From positions 38,902-102,901 of the forward strand of contig DAOUPV010000002.1 in assembly GCA_030625965.1 (NCBI GenBank): a stretch of 64,000 nucleotides of DNA, given 5' to 3'. The translations under genes and the position numbers were made by a program. The notes beneath the pieces are model-generated. The model saw only the letters and a list, made by a program, of their open reading frames with translations. It ran no database searches and was not told the origin of the DNA. The stretch comes from Clostridia bacterium (lineage in GTDB: Bacteria > Bacillota > TC1 > UBA5767). This document shows positions 1 to 9,339 of the stretch, piece by piece (the first letter of the stretch is position 1; every line of letters starts with the position of its first letter).

Positions 1-92
1 ATATATTTGGCCTCCCCGCCGCTAACCACCACATTGGCCCATTTCAGCAGCGCATCCAAAGCGATATAGTCCGTGTGAATCGTAAGTATCAT
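1..92 (-). CDS. yaaA: S4-domain RNA-binding protein YaaA, N-terminal part only
   Basis: The reverse strand after dnaN reads MILTIHTDYIALDALLKWAN followed by VVVSGGEAKY, the start of the small S4-domain protein normally found between dnaN and recF in Firmicutes. Its ATG overlaps the dnaN stop in a TGATG junction, so the two are translationally coupled. The gene runs off the left edge of the window and only about 30 codons are visible. Family members are about 70 residues and bind RNA, possibly in ribosome assembly. The ORF track missed it because it is cut by the edge. Confidence 0.82.
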   Translation of the reverse strand, partial: MILTIHTDYIALDALLKWANVVVSGGEAKY

Positions 93-1222
93 CAGCTTAA
101 CCGGATAGGAAGAACCAGGAACAGTGAGTTGTCTTTTCCATCAACGGGACGAATGATGCCAGGACTGAGTTCAGTAGTCAGGTCCATGACCACTTCATCG
201 GTATCTATGACACGCAGTACATCCAAAAGATATTTGGCGTTGAATCCGATTTCCAAAGTATTTCCTTCTAAATGGATAGGCAGTTCCTCTTCCAATTCAC
301 CGATCTGTGAGGATTTTGAGGAAATCTGCATTTCTGCTTCTCCCACGGACAGTTTCACTGTATTGTGCTTACGTTTGGATAAATCATCACGGGACAATAA
401 TGATGCTCTTTCTAGTGAATCAGAGAATCCTCTCTTCATAAGGCGCACACGTGTTGAAAAATCCTCAGGGATTACCTGTTTGTAGTTGACGAATTTACCT
501 TCGATCAGTCGGGAAGTAATCTTTATCCCATCAGCTTGGAAGAGTATTTTGTTGCGGTCGATGAAAATTTTTACTTCCCCTTCATCCATCTTGAAGATTC
601 GGCTGATTTCTATCAGACTGCGGCTAGGGATGATGACTGAAGTATTAAAATCGCTCGGTTCATCACCCAGCTCGATTTCTGTATAAGCTAGACGATGAGT
701 ATCCGTAGCCACCAGCTTCAGCTGATTGCCCTGAAGAATCTCCATCAGGATGCCTGTAAAGATAGGTCTGGTGTAATCGCTCGATGCCGCGATGGAAACA
801 TTTTTTATACCACCAATCAGAACACTCTTCTTCATTGATAGATAATTGGTTTCATCAAACTGCTGCAACGGAGGAAATTCATCAGCATCATAGGCGTTGA
901 GCGCAATCTCCGATTTTCCGTAGCTGATACGGATCTGAGAATTCTCAATCTCTTCTATAAACAATTCCATGCTCGGTAGTTTCTTCACCAGTTCTACAAA
1001 GTAGCGCGCTGGGAGTACGCTGGCGCCATTCTCTTCTACATTGGCAGGAAGCACAAATTCAATTCCGATTTCCAAATCGGTGGCTTTCAGGTATATTTCG
1101 TTGTCTTTGGCCTCAATGTATATGCCTGATAGGATTGGAGGTAAAACGGATTTGGTGGATATGGCGCGTTGAACAGTTTGAACGCCTTCTAAGAATGTAG
1201 TTTGATTGATTGAAAATCTCAT
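92..1222 (-). CDS. dnaN: DNA polymerase III sliding clamp (beta subunit)
   Basis: The 376-residue product has the normal length of a bacterial beta clamp and its typical ends, MRFSINQTTFLEGVQ and a C-terminus near LVLPIRLS. Three tandem clamp domains of about 120 residues are expected, and the ATDTHRLA segment of the central domain is visible. The protein forms a dimeric ring that tethers polymerase III to DNA. It lies downstream of dnaA on the same strand with a 149-bp DnaA-box-containing gap, and an AGGAG ribosome binding site sits 6 nt before the ATG. It is co-directional with replication leftward from oriC. Confidence 0.97.
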   Translation of the reverse strand: MRFSINQTTFLEGVQTVQRAISTKSVLPPILSGIYIEAKDNEIYLKATDLEIGIEFVLPANVEENGASVLPARYFVELVKKLPSMELFIEEIENSQIRISYGKSEIALNAYDADEFPPLQQFDETNYLSMKKSVLIGGIKNVSIAASSDYTRPIFTGILMEILQGNQLKLVATDTHRLAYTEIELGDEPSDFNTSVIIPSRSLIEISRIFKMDEGEVKIFIDRNKILFQADGIKITSRLIEGKFVNYKQVIPEDFSTRVRLMKRGFSDSLERASLLSRDDLSKRKHNTVKLSVGEAEMQISSKSSQIGELEEELPIHLEGNTLEIGFNAKYLLDVLRVIDTDEVVMDLTTELSPGIIRPVDGKDNSLFLVLPIRLS

Positions 1223-1371
1223 GTTATTCTCCTATCTTATTCTTTTATTAATATAGTCATAATAGTAAGGCCTGTTATTATGTTGAAAAACGGCCGAAAC
1301 GGCGGTAAACAAGTATTTATCCTGTGGATAACCTGTGGATATTCAGGATAAGTATAATATGGTTATCCACA
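1223..1371. other. Second oriC segment between dnaA and dnaN (DnaA boxes and AT-rich stretch)
   Basis: Next to the dnaA stop are three DnaA-box-like 9-mers: TGTGGATAA (1323-1331), TGTGGATAT (1334-1342) and TTATCCACA (1363-1371). They border an AT-rich tract at about 1225-1285 that could be the unwinding element. This mirrors the bipartite origin of Bacillus subtilis, where box clusters flank dnaA and unwinding occurs in the dnaA-dnaN gap. The boxes are seen directly; the unwinding role is inferred. Confidence 0.75.
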
Positions 1372-2748
1372 TCAGCTATTTTTGATTTGTTTTTCCAGAG
1401 ATCTGACCACATTTTTAAGATCGTGGTTTTCTTTTACTTCTTCACCTATCTTATCAATAGCGTGCATGACGGTAGTATGGTCTCTGCCACCAAATTCCTC
1501 ACCTATCTTAATTAGAGGTAAATCTGTCATTTCACGGCTTAAATACATGGCGATCTGACGGGGATAGGAGATGGTCCTGGTACGTCGCTTGCTTACAAAA
1601 TCATCCACTCTCAAATTATAGTATTCTCCCACAACCTCCATAATCCTCTTGATATCGATTTTCATGGCCTGATTCAATAGAATGACATCCTTTAGTGCGA
1701 TGCCGACCACTTCATCTGTGATGTCCTCAAAAGGAATATTATTGATTTTGGAATAAGCGACCAAGCGGACCAAGGCGCCTTCTAGTTCCCTAATGTTGGT
1801 CCGTACTCTCTCCGCTATAGCAGAAAGAATCTTATCTGTTAGGATATAGTCTTCCAAGTCTGCTTTCTTCCTAAGGATGGCAACTCTGGTTTCGAAGTCC
1901 GGCGTTTGGATATCCGTGATTAATCCCCATTCGAACCTAGACCGCAAGCGGTCTTCCAATGTAGGGATATCCTTCGGAGGACGGTCACTGGAGATGACAA
2001 TCTGTTTACTGGATTCATGCAGCGCGTTGAATGTATGGAAGAATTCTTCCTGAGTACTTTCCTTTTTTGCCAGGAATTGGATATCGTCGATCAGCAGGAC
2101 ATCGATGTTCCGGTACTTGTTGCGGAATTTCTCTGTCGAATTGTTCTGGATAGAGCTGATCAATTCGTTGGTGAATTTCTCGGTGGAAACGTAAAGGACT
2201 GTTGCATTCGGGCTGTGGGATTGCACCATATGACCGATGGCATGCATCAGATGAGTCTTTCCCAATCCTACACCTCCATAAATAAACAGCGGGTTATAGG
2301 CTTTGGCCGGTGTTTCCCCTACGGCCAGACAGGCGGCATGGGTGAAGCGGTTGCTGTTACCAACGACAAAAGTATCAAAGGTATACTTCGATTGAAGATA
2401 AGAAGGTTTGTTCTGTCTTGGGTTGTTGCTACGGATAGATACAGTCTGCTCCGTAGATTTACTTTTCTTTTGTGCGTATTCTTTTGAATCCATTGGTAGG
2501 AATGTCACTTCTACTGACATTTTGAGAATATTTTCCAGAAACCCGGTGATCAGGGCACTGAAACGCTCTTCAAGCCAAGTGGCCGCGAAATCGTTGTGGC
2601 AGGAAATGGTTGCCACATTTTCATCCAGCGATATCAGTTGCGTTTTATCGAACCAGGTTTTGTAGGCGGAATCCGCGATATTTTCACGAATCAAGGACAA
2701 AGCTGTATCCCAGATTTCAGCCAATTGAGTTTGTTTGCCAGACGACAT
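1372..2748 (-). CDS. dnaA: Chromosomal replication initiator DnaA
   Basis: The 458-residue protein has the four DnaA domains: an N-terminal interaction domain (about 1-80), a linker, the AAA+ core with Walker A GGVGLGKT near residues 158-166 and Walker B LLIDDIQF, and the C-terminal helix-turn-helix with GGRDHTTVMHA that reads the DnaA box. I chose the ATG at 2748 (MSSGKQTQ) and not the ORF-track start, because GGAGGT lies 8 nt upstream and homologs begin here. Box clusters on both sides imply autoregulation. It reads away from rpmH, the usual Firmicutes arrangement. Confidence 0.97.
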   Translation of the reverse strand: MSSGKQTQLAEIWDTALSLIRENIADSAYKTWFDKTQLISLDENVATISCHNDFAATWLEERFSALITGFLENILKMSVEVTFLPMDSKEYAQKKSKSTEQTVSIRSNNPRQNKPSYLQSKYTFDTFVVGNSNRFTHAACLAVGETPAKAYNPLFIYGGVGLGKTHLMHAIGHMVQSHSPNATVLYVSTEKFTNELISSIQNNSTEKFRNKYRNIDVLLIDDIQFLAKKESTQEEFFHTFNALHESSKQIVISSDRPPKDIPTLEDRLRSRFEWGLITDIQTPDFETRVAILRKKADLEDYILTDKILSAIAERVRTNIRELEGALVRLVAYSKINNIPFEDITDEVVGIALKDVILLNQAMKIDIKRIMEVVGEYYNLRVDDFVSKRRTRTISYPRQIAMYLSREMTDLPLIKIGEEFGGRDHTTVMHAIDKIGEEVKENHDLKNVVRSLEKQIKNS

Positions 2749-3109
2749 GTAGTGACCTCCGAAAAGTAATCCACAATATTTAGAGTTTTTCTGTGGATAA
2801 TGCAAAAAGGCAAAAAAAACACCTCACTTATCCACAAGAAAAGACACAGTAACGTTATAATTATTCTATAGAAGAAAAAGGCCTCGTCCCGTAAGGGGAA
2901 CAAGGGAATGATAAAACCCGTAATTCTGATTAAATAAGGTTTTTTAGGAGATTTTATGAGCATCCAGAGGGGCCTTTTGTGGACCGGATTGTGAATGACT
3001 AAAACCAGTATAGCAATCTTAGCAAAAATTATCCACAACTTCAACAGGATTATGGACAAAAAAGTGTGTATAAGGATAAGTTTATCCACAGATGTTATTA
3101 GATTTTTTA
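2749..3109. other. Main oriC segment between dnaA and rpmH
   Basis: This non-coding stretch holds perfect or near-perfect DnaA boxes: TAATCCACA (2767-2775), TGTGGATAA (2792-2800), TTATCCACA (2828-2836, 3029-3037, 3082-3090), TTATGGACA (3050-3058) and TGTGTATAA (3065-3073). It separates left-going dnaA/dnaN from right-going rpmH, and transcription switches direction here, as expected for a bidirectional origin. The box density is directly visible; origin function is inferred from position and family knowledge. Confidence 0.88.
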
Positions 3110-3138
3110 TTGACAGAAGTACATTTACTGCATATAAT
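3110..3138 (+). promoter_or_regulatory. Sigma-A promoter of rpmH operon
   Basis: A consensus -35 TTGACA (3110-3115) and a consensus -10 TATAAT (3133-3138) are separated by exactly 17 bp. Transcription should start about 3145, some 50 nt before rpmH. The -35 is 20 bp from the DnaA box at 3082-3090, so DnaA could influence it. Confidence 0.88.
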
Positions 3139-3193
3139 TTGACCATATGTCTTAACTACAAAATAACAATCTATAGAGATAGGGGGGAATATA

Positions 3194-3328
3194 ATGAAAA
3201 GGACTTATCAACCTAACAATAGAAAGCACAAAAAGGTACACGGCTTCAGATCTAGAATGAGTTCAGCCAGTGGCAGAAACATCATTAAAAAGAGAAGAGC
3301 AAAAGGAAGAAAAAACCTTTCAGCATAA
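3194..3328 (+). CDS. rpmH: 50S ribosomal protein L34
   Basis: This 44-residue protein, absent from the ORF track because it is short, begins [19 protein letters not shown] and ends KGRKNLSA, the classic L34 sequence. It is a very basic protein of the large ribosomal subunit. AGGGGGG lies 7 nt upstream of the ATG. It starts the conserved rpmH-rnpA-yidD-yidC-jag operon under the strong promoter at 3110-3138. Confidence 0.97.
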   Translation: MKRTYQPNNRKHKKVHGFRSRMSSASGRNIIKKRRAKGRKNLSA

Positions 3329-3373
3329 GGCCGCATACGTGGCCTTTTCGTTTATTGGCTGAATGGAGACAGC

Positions 3374-3718
3374 ATGCTTAACCGGGAAAATAGATTGACG
3401 AAGCCGAAGGAATTTTCTTCGTTATATAATAGAGGGAAAAAAGCGGTAGGCCGCTACATAGTCGTTTATTTTCGTAAGAAGTCTGGCGGACCGAACCGTA
3501 TTGGTTTTACGGTATCCAAAAAAGTCGGAAATGCTGTAACCAGAAATCGAGTAAAGAGAAGGTTACGGGAAATCGTGCGAAATCACCCCGTGTCATCGGG
3601 GAGGGGGATGGATTTTGTTATCATCGCCCGTTCGAGTGCCGTTTCGGCGGCATATCACGAGTTAGAGAAAGATGTGGACGCTTTGCTCAGTCAGGAAGCT
3701 CCTCAGAAGGAAGAATAG
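3374..3718 (+). CDS. rnpA: Ribonuclease P protein component
   Basis: The 114-residue basic protein starts [23 protein letters not shown] and carries the family signature around [16 protein letters not shown], which contacts the RNase P RNA. It helps the catalytic RNA mature the 5' end of tRNAs. The length is normal. It follows rpmH by 45 nt and precedes yidD by 4 nt. Confidence 0.96.
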   Translation: MLNRENRLTKPKEFSSLYNRGKKAVGRYIVVYFRKKSGGPNRIGFTVSKKVGNAVTRNRVKRRLREIVRNHPVSSGRGMDFVIIARSSAVSAAYHELEKDVDALLSQEAPQKEE

Positions 3719-3722
3719 GAGA

Positions 3723-3932
3723 ATGATCAAGCGAATCTTTGTCGGTATGATCAGACTGTATCAAAAGCTAATATCGCCGTTTATTCAACCTCGATGTCGC
3801 TACTACCCAACCTGTTCTAATTATGCCGTACAGGCAATTGAGAAATACGGAGTGGTAAAGGGCGGAATCAAGGCGGTCTGGCGCATCTTACGCTGTAATC
3901 CCTTTTCAAGGGGCGGCGTGGATTTTCCCTAA
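3723..3932 (+). CDS. yidD: Membrane protein insertion efficiency factor YidD
   Basis: A start at [14 protein letters not shown] gives 69 residues, the usual YidD size; the ORF-track start lies inside rnpA. The family signature [18 protein letters not shown] is present, as is the C-terminal NPFSRGGVD. YidD is a small amphipathic inner-face membrane protein that assists YidC, which is the next gene. The stop is followed directly by the AAGGAGG that serves yidC. Confidence 0.94.
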   Translation: MIKRIFVGMIRLYQKLISPFIQPRCRYYPTCSNYAVQAIEKYGVVKGGIKAVWRILRCNPFSRGGVDFP

Positions 3933-3964
3933 GGAGGTGAGCTGCGTTTACGCAGTAAAAAATG
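3931..3964 (+). promoter_or_regulatory. Unusual yidC translation-initiation region: SD, hairpin, ATG
   Basis: AAGGAGGTGA at 3931-3940 is about 24 nt from the yidC ATG, too far for a normal Shine-Dalgarno. A perfect hairpin CTGCG-TTTA-CGCAG (3942-3955) fills the gap; if folded it would bring SD and ATG to about 10 nt apart. An in-frame TAA at 3956-3958 excludes an upstream start in the yidC frame. Confidence 0.6.
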
Positions 3965-4621
3965 ACAAATTTCTTTTTAACAATTATTAAAGGCATATAT
4001 GGTTTCACAGAAACTATAGGATTTCCCAACCACGGTTTGACCATCGTATTAATCGCCCTTCTGATCAAGACGGTATTGTTCCCCTTGACTAGAATGCAGG
4101 TCAAATCCATGAAGGCTATGCAGGAGCTGCAGCCAAAACTGGAAAAACTAAAAAAACAGTATGCGAATGACAAGGAAAAACTGAATGTTGAGACAGCCAA
4201 CCTGTACAAGGAGAACAAAGTCAATCCTATGGCCAGTTGCCTGCCCTTGTTAATTCAGTTCCCTATCATTATCGGTCTGTTTCAGGCTATGAGAGCTTAC
4301 TTTGTACCGGAGCTGGGCGCATCCTTCCTTTGGATCCCCAATCTAGGAGAGCCTGATCTTTGGATTCTGCCCATCTTGGCAGGTATTTCTACTTTCGTAC
4401 AGCAGAAGGTAACCATGTCAGGACAGTCGCAGACCGGATCGGCCGCATCACAGCAGAAGACCATGCTTTACGTCATGCCAGTATTCATGGCATGGATTAG
4501 CAGAAGCTTTCCAGCAGGTCTGGCGTTGTATTGGTTCTGTTATAATGTTGTCAGCACATTCGAGCAACTGGTTATTCATGGCAAAATCAAACTGAAGCGT
4601 GGAGAGGAGACAGCCAAGTAA
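3962..4621 (+). CDS. yidC: Membrane protein insertase YidC/Oxa1
   Basis: The 219-residue protein has the Oxa1 core only, typical of Gram-positive YidC. Hydrophobic segments lie near residues 3-45, 90-115, 135-155 and 175-205, with a charged cytoplasmic coiled coil between the first and second (MQELQPKLEKLKKQ). The conserved arginine of the hydrophilic groove is in FPLTRMQV. It inserts membrane proteins alone or with SecYEG. There is no obvious lipobox, so it may not be lipidated as in Bacillus. Its stop overlaps the jag start (TAATG). The start is discussed under the hairpin feature. Confidence 0.95.
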   Translation: MTNFFLTIIKGIYGFTETIGFPNHGLTIVLIALLIKTVLFPLTRMQVKSMKAMQELQPKLEKLKKQYANDKEKLNVETANLYKENKVNPMASCLPLLIQFPIIIGLFQAMRAYFVPELGASFLWIPNLGEPDLWILPILAGISTFVQQKVTMSGQSQTGSAASQQKTMLYVMPVFMAWISRSFPAGLALYWFCYNVVSTFEQLVIHGKIKLKRGEETAK

Positions 4622-5244
4622 TGGAAAGCAAAGTATTTACTGGTAAAACAGTGGAAGAAGCTGTCGCCGTAGCATTAAAAGAGTTCCGCGTATTGCGGGA
4701 AGAAGTTGAAATAGAGGTACTGGCAGAACCCAAGAGCGGATTATTCGGTCTGTTGGGTAGCAGAGATGCAGCGGTCAAGGTTACAAAAATCGAAAAGCCA
4801 AGCAAAAACGTGGTGGCAATCGAATTTTTGGAAAAGATCTGCGAGCAGATGGGCGTCGTAGTGACCATCGAAGTTGACGAGAAGGGCGATTACACCTATC
4901 TGAGTATGAAGGGTGAACATCTGGGCGTCTTGATCGGTAGACGGGGAGAGACGCTGGATGCGTTGCAGTATCTACTCAACCTGGCTGTCAACAAGCAGAC
5001 AGGCGAGAAGCCTCACATCATATTGGATGTGGAGGGATACCGAGACAAGCGGAGGCAGACACTGGAAAGATTGGCACAGAATTTGGCCAAGAAAGCCAGA
5101 AGAACCCAGCGCAGCATCGTGTTGGAACCAATGAATCCACAGGAACGTAGAATCATTCACACGTCCCTGCAGGAAAATCCCTATGTATACACGGCTAGTG
5201 AGGGCGAAGAGCCTTATCGCAAAGTGGTCATCATACTGAAGTAA
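4621..5244 (+). CDS. khpB: RNA-binding protein KhpB (Jag/SpoIIIJ-associated)
   Basis: The 207-residue protein has the Jag-N domain at the start (ESKVFTGKTVEEAVAVALKE), a KH domain centred on GVLIGRRGETLDALQYL, and an R3H domain near the end (MNPQERRIIHTSLQ). Members bind RNA with KhpA and influence cell elongation and division in Gram-positives. It is translationally coupled to yidC and ends the operon before a strong terminator. Confidence 0.94.
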   Translation: MESKVFTGKTVEEAVAVALKEFRVLREEVEIEVLAEPKSGLFGLLGSRDAAVKVTKIEKPSKNVVAIEFLEKICEQMGVVVTIEVDEKGDYTYLSMKGEHLGVLIGRRGETLDALQYLLNLAVNKQTGEKPHIILDVEGYRDKRRQTLERLAQNLAKKARRTQRSIVLEPMNPQERRIIHTSLQENPYVYTASEGEEPYRKVVIILK

Positions 5245-5249
5245 CACAA

Positions 5250-5278
5250 GCCCAGTAATGAAAATTACTGGGCTTTTT
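5250..5278 (+). terminator. Intrinsic terminator of the rpmH-jag operon
   Basis: A perfect 10-bp stem GCCCAGTAAT / ATTACTGGGC with a GAAA tetraloop is followed by TTTTT. The mnmE ribosome binding site AAGGAG starts right after it. Confidence 0.92.
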
Positions 5279-5290
5279 AAGGAGAAAAAG

Positions 5291-6664
5291 ATGGAAACGA
5301 CGGTAGCGGCGATTGCCACCAGTCCGGGACAAAGTGGGATCGGGATTATTCGAATAAGCGGTGATAGTGCGCTTGACGTTCTGGTAGCGCTGTTTCGACC
5401 GATGGATGTCAGGAGATGGCAGCATAAAAAGCCTTGGCAGTTGTACTTGGGGAATATCGTAGACCAAGACAGGACGGTCGATGAGGTTCTAGTTGTATTT
5501 ATGAAGGCCCCCAGGAGTTATACGGGAGAAGACGTGGTCGAGATCCACAGCCACGGTGGAAGACTAGTACAACAGCAGATCATGCAGCTGCTGCTGGCTC
5601 ACGACGTCAGTGCCGCACCGCCGGGGGAATTCACCAAACGGGCCTTTTTGAACGGCCGGTTGGACCTGGTACAGGCCGAATCTGTGATTGATATCATCGA
5701 GGCCAACAATGATCAAGGCTTACAGGCTGCCAATTCACAATTACAGGGCAGGTTGTCCACGGGAATCCTAGCATTGTCAGATCGGCTGTTGCGCCTGATT
5801 GCCTATCACGAAGCTGCGCTTGACTTCCCTGAGGATGAAATTGATGCTATGACTGACAATCAGGTGTTGCGAGAAGTGCTAGATATCAAAGAACAGCTAA
5901 GCACCCTGATTGGAACCTATAATCAAGGTCGGATGATGAAGGATGGCATTCGAACGGCGATTATAGGAAAACCCAACGTAGGGAAATCTAGTCTGCTGAA
6001 CGTACTGTTGCAGGAATCCAGGGCTATCGTAACCGAAATCCCCGGAACGACCCGAGATACCATCGAGGAAGTACTGAATCTGGGGGAAGTATCGCTTCGT
6101 ATCACAGACACAGCAGGAATCAGGGAAACGGACGATGTTGTAGAGCGTATCGGAGTGGAGAAATCCAGACAGGCTCTAGAGGAGTCAGACCTGGTATTGC
6201 TGGTCATGGATGTGCACTCTGGAATCGATGAACAGGACAAGACACTGCTTGAACAAGTGAAAACCCTGGGAAAACCTTATATATCTGTCTGGAACAAGGC
6301 GGATTTGCTTACGGATGAGAATAGACCGGAGTGGTTGCACCAGACGCCTGATGCCGTCGCTATCTCGGCCAAGGAAGATACAGGAATCGAGAAATTGGTT
6401 GATGCTGTCAAGAATCGCGTTTCTTTGGAAGGTTCGGAGATTTATAGAGACCAGACCGTGACCAGGGCCAGGCACTATGAGCTACTGGTTAGGGCAGAAC
6501 AGGAATTAGAGACATTCCTACAAAGCCGCAAGGCACAGATGCCGATGGATTTCTTGAGCATCGATTTGCGCTCTGCCTTGGAGCATCTCAATGAGATTTT
6601 GGGCAAGAACACCGCCGAAGATATCTTTGATACCATATTTCAGGAATTTTGTTTGGGAAAGTAG
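5291..6664 (+). CDS. mnmE: tRNA modification GTPase MnmE
   Basis: Starting at METTVAAIATSPGQSG, behind AAGGAG, the protein is 457 residues, the normal size. It has the N-terminal folate-binding domain (1-118), helical domain, and an inserted GTPase domain with G1 GKPNVGKSS (226-234), G3 DTAGI and G4 NKAD. The C-terminus FCLGK matches the family C(I/L)GK ending, whose Cys is conserved. With MnmG it builds the carboxymethylaminomethyl group on wobble uridine 34. mnmG follows after 8 nt, as in most bacteria. Confidence 0.96.
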   Translation: METTVAAIATSPGQSGIGIIRISGDSALDVLVALFRPMDVRRWQHKKPWQLYLGNIVDQDRTVDEVLVVFMKAPRSYTGEDVVEIHSHGGRLVQQQIMQLLLAHDVSAAPPGEFTKRAFLNGRLDLVQAESVIDIIEANNDQGLQAANSQLQGRLSTGILALSDRLLRLIAYHEAALDFPEDEIDAMTDNQVLREVLDIKEQLSTLIGTYNQGRMMKDGIRTAIIGKPNVGKSSLLNVLLQESRAIVTEIPGTTRDTIEEVLNLGEVSLRITDTAGIRETDDVVERIGVEKSRQALEESDLVLLVMDVHSGIDEQDKTLLEQVKTLGKPYISVWNKADLLTDENRPEWLHQTPDAVAISAKEDTGIEKLVDAVKNRVSLEGSEIYRDQTVTRARHYELLVRAEQELETFLQSRKAQMPMDFLSIDLRSALEHLNEILGKNTAEDIFDTIFQEFCLGK

Positions 6665-6672
6665 GTTGAAGC

Positions 6673-8568
6673 ATGAGTTACCATAGCGACCAATATCAGA
6701 ATATCGTCATCGGGGGTGGTCATGCGGGTTGCGAAGCCTCATTGGCAAGCGCACGCATGGGTGTGGAGACCCTGCTTCTGACGTTGAATATTGACAATAT
6801 CGCTCTCATGCCCTGCAATCCGTCAATCGGTGGGCCGGCCAAGGGGCATCTGGCCAGGGAAATCGACGCTTTGGGCGGAGAAATGGGCAAAGCGACGGAT
6901 AAGTCCTATATTCAGATAAGAATGCTGAACACCCGTAAGGGACCGGCAGTGAGGGCTTTACGGGCCCAAGTGGACAAATTGGAATATCAGAATCAAATGA
7001 GGAAGGCCCTGTTTTCCCAGAAGCACTTAAACATCAAACAAGAAGTAGTGACGGAAATCCTCTATGACCAAGAAGGTACCGTATCCGGCGTGAAGACCAT
7101 CTATGGATCGATTTATGCGGCCAAAACCATCGTAATCACTAGCGGGACATATCTGAAGGGGAGAATCATCATCGGCGATTTGAAGACCCAGGGTGGTCCC
7201 CAGGGCCAGCATAGTGCGGAGAGTCTGACTGAATCCTTGGAGAAAAGGGGTATTGAAGTCGGCCGTTTCAAAACGGGTACACCTGCACGCGTAGATAGTC
7301 GCAGCGTAGACATTAGCCGAATGGAGGAGCAACCTTCGGACGCGGAGCAATGGAGTTTTTCCTTCGAAAAGATCAAGAAGCAGAAAACCATGGTACCGTG
7401 CTATCTAACGTATACCAATGAGGATACGCACCAGATCATACGGGATAACATTCACAGGGCGCCCCTGTACTGCGGTATCATAGACAGCTTGGGACCAAGA
7501 TACTGCCCTTCCATCGAAGACAAGGTCATGCGTTTTCCTGATAAGACGAGCCATCAGATATTTGTGGAGCCGGAGGGGTATGATTCCTCAGAAATGTATA
7601 TTCAGGGACTGTCCACAAGCCTACCGCTGGATGTCCAGGTAGGAATATTAAGGACCATTCCGGGACTGGAGGAGGCCCAGATCATCCGACCGGCCTATGC
7701 TATAGAATACGATTATGTCAATCCGACCCAGCTTAAGGCGTCGTTGGAGCTGAAAAAGATACCCTGCTTATACTGTGCGGGACAGATAAACGGAACCTCA
7801 GGCTACGAGGAAGCCGCGGCACAGGGCATGGTCGCAGGTATTAATGCCGCATTGAAGGTTAAAGGGTTGCCAGAGAAGGTTCTGATGCGCAGTTCCAGCT
7901 ATATTGGAGTCCTTATTGATGACTTGGTCACCAAAGGGACCAATGAACCCTACAGGATGTTCACGGCACGCTCGGAATATCGTCTGCTCTTAAGGCAGGA
8001 TAACGCCGATCAGCGACTGACACCGCTGGGACATGAGCTGGGATTGATATCCGATGACAGATTTAAGCAGTTTGAGAAGAAAATGATGGAAATTTCCGAT
8101 GAAATAGGCCGTTTAGAGGGTATCGTAGTGGGCCCCAAAGAACCAGGCATCAACGAGTACTTGTCAGGGAAGGGCTCTGCAGAAATCAGCCAGGGTTACG
8201 GTCTGAAAGAACTGATGAAAAGACCGGAACTGGGTTATGATTTGGTACAGACATTCTACCCGCGATCAACAAAATTCAGCCAGGAGGTCACAGAACAGGT
8301 AATCCTGCGAATCAAGTATGCCGGATATATTCAGAAACAACAGGAGCAGGTGGACCGATTCGCCAAGTTGGAGAAGAAACAGCTCCCAGGCGACCTGGAA
8401 TATGATAACATCCGAGGGCTGACCCGTGAAGCGGCGCAGAAACTGACGCAGATGCAACCGTCATCGATTGGTCAGGCATCAAGGATATCAGGTATAACGC
8501 CAGCGGACATAACTGTTCTCTTAGTGCATCTGGAGAAAAGAAAGAGAGAAGATGGAGAGCCTAAGTAG
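6673..8568 (+). CDS. mnmG: tRNA uridine-34 modification enzyme MnmG (GidA)
   Basis: The 631-residue flavoprotein begins with the FAD dinucleotide-binding motif [12 protein letters not shown] and has the family blocks [13 protein letters not shown] and [13 protein letters not shown]. Length is normal. It forms a heterotetramer with MnmE for cmnm5U34 formation. Its last 17 nt overlap the start of rsmG. Confidence 0.96.
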   Translation: MSYHSDQYQNIVIGGGHAGCEASLASARMGVETLLLTLNIDNIALMPCNPSIGGPAKGHLAREIDALGGEMGKATDKSYIQIRMLNTRKGPAVRALRAQVDKLEYQNQMRKALFSQKHLNIKQEVVTEILYDQEGTVSGVKTIYGSIYAAKTIVITSGTYLKGRIIIGDLKTQGGPQGQHSAESLTESLEKRGIEVGRFKTGTPARVDSRSVDISRMEEQPSDAEQWSFSFEKIKKQKTMVPCYLTYTNEDTHQIIRDNIHRAPLYCGIIDSLGPRYCPSIEDKVMRFPDKTSHQIFVEPEGYDSSEMYIQGLSTSLPLDVQVGILRTIPGLEEAQIIRPAYAIEYDYVNPTQLKASLELKKIPCLYCAGQINGTSGYEEAAAQGMVAGINAALKVKGLPEKVLMRSSSYIGVLIDDLVTKGTNEPYRMFTARSEYRLLLRQDNADQRLTPLGHELGLISDDRFKQFEKKMMEISDEIGRLEGIVVGPKEPGINEYLSGKGSAEISQGYGLKELMKRPELGYDLVQTFYPRSTKFSQEVTEQVILRIKYAGYIQKQQEQVDRFAKLEKKQLPGDLEYDNIRGLTREAAQKLTQMQPSSIGQASRISGITPADITVLLVHLEKRKREDGEPK

Positions 8569-9256
8569 AGAAATAGAAAAGTATAACGTACATTTGAGCG
8601 AAAGCCAACAACGCCTGCTTCAGGAATATAGTTCCCTTTTTCAGAAAACCAACGAAATGATGAATTTATCTGCCATACGGGCCCCGAAGGAAGTGGAAAT
8701 TAAGCATTTCCTTGACTCGCTGATTATTGCTAGTTATCTGGGCCTGTCAGGTAATGAGAGGGTGCTGGATCTAGGAACTGGGGGAGGATTCCCGGGTGTA
8801 CCCATTAAAGTGCTTTATCCGGGTACGAAGGTCTATTTTCTGGATTCCGTCCGCAAGAAACTGGAGTTCATCCGGTCATCCTGTGATCAGATGGGCCTAG
8901 AAGAAACCGAATTTCTACATCTAAGAGCAGAGGATGCAGGACATGACCCGGAGCTCCGTGCTTCTATGGATGTGGTTGTTGCACGAGCGGTAGCCTATCT
9001 TCCGGTTTTACTGGAATATGCTGCTCCTCTGATCAAGGTTGGAGGCTGCCTGGCTGCCGCTAAATTGCAAAAAGATCAGGAACTGGAAGAATCCAAGGGT
9101 GCTATGCAGGTACTGGGTATGAAGTTAGAAAGCCAGCATTCTTACCGCTTGCCGGGTAGCGATGAGACAAGACAAGTTCTGATTCTAAGGAAAACGGCGC
9201 CAACAGCCAAAAAGTACCCCAGAAGGGCTGGAGTTCCTAAAAAATCTCCACTTTAG
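8552..9256 (+). CDS. rsmG: 16S rRNA (guanine-527-N7)-methyltransferase RsmG
   Basis: The 234-residue class-I methyltransferase carries the SAM-binding motif [14 protein letters not shown] and [20 protein letters not shown] typical of RsmG/GidB. It methylates G527 in the decoding region of 16S rRNA; loss gives low-level streptomycin resistance in other bacteria. It overlaps mnmG, so the three genes form one unit. The very basic C-terminal tail ([15 protein letters not shown]) is normal for the family. Confidence 0.95.
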   Translation: MESLSREIEKYNVHLSESQQRLLQEYSSLFQKTNEMMNLSAIRAPKEVEIKHFLDSLIIASYLGLSGNERVLDLGTGGGFPGVPIKVLYPGTKVYFLDSVRKKLEFIRSSCDQMGLEETEFLHLRAEDAGHDPELRASMDVVVARAVAYLPVLLEYAAPLIKVGGCLAAAKLQKDQELEESKGAMQVLGMKLESQHSYRLPGSDETRQVLILRKTAPTAKKYPRRAGVPKKSPL

Positions 9257-9290
9257 GCCAGAACTTACAGCAAAAAGCGCGCAATTTCTA

Positions 9291-9299
9291 TGCTATAAT
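9291..9299 (+). promoter_or_regulatory. Extended -10 promoter for parAB
   Basis: TGCTATAAT (9291-9299) is a full extended -10 element; no good -35 is visible. Transcription would start about 9306, inside the adjacent inverted repeat. Confidence 0.6.
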
Positions 9300-9300
9300 G

Positions 9301-9327
9301 AATCAAGCAGCAATGCTTGATTTTTTT
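9301..9327 (+). terminator. Terminator-like hairpin between rsmG and parA
   Basis: A perfect 9-bp stem AATCAAGCA / TGCTTGATT with GCAA loop is followed by a run of T. It lies 44 nt after the rsmG stop and just ahead of the parA ribosome binding site. It should stop read-through from mnmEG-rsmG, while transcripts starting at about 9306 would lack the full 5' arm and escape. Confidence 0.75.
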
Positions 9328-9339
9328 ATGGAGGCGACG

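Noticed and set aside
75-485. ORF 75..485 (+) and most overlapping ORF-track entries on the opposite strand of core genes
   Set aside because: They are shadows of dnaN and other real genes, without ribosome binding sites or homologous features.
2956-2994. 12-codon micro-ORF MSIQRGLLWTGL with AGGAGA upstream, inside oriC
   Set aside because: Too short and without conserved context to support a real gene.
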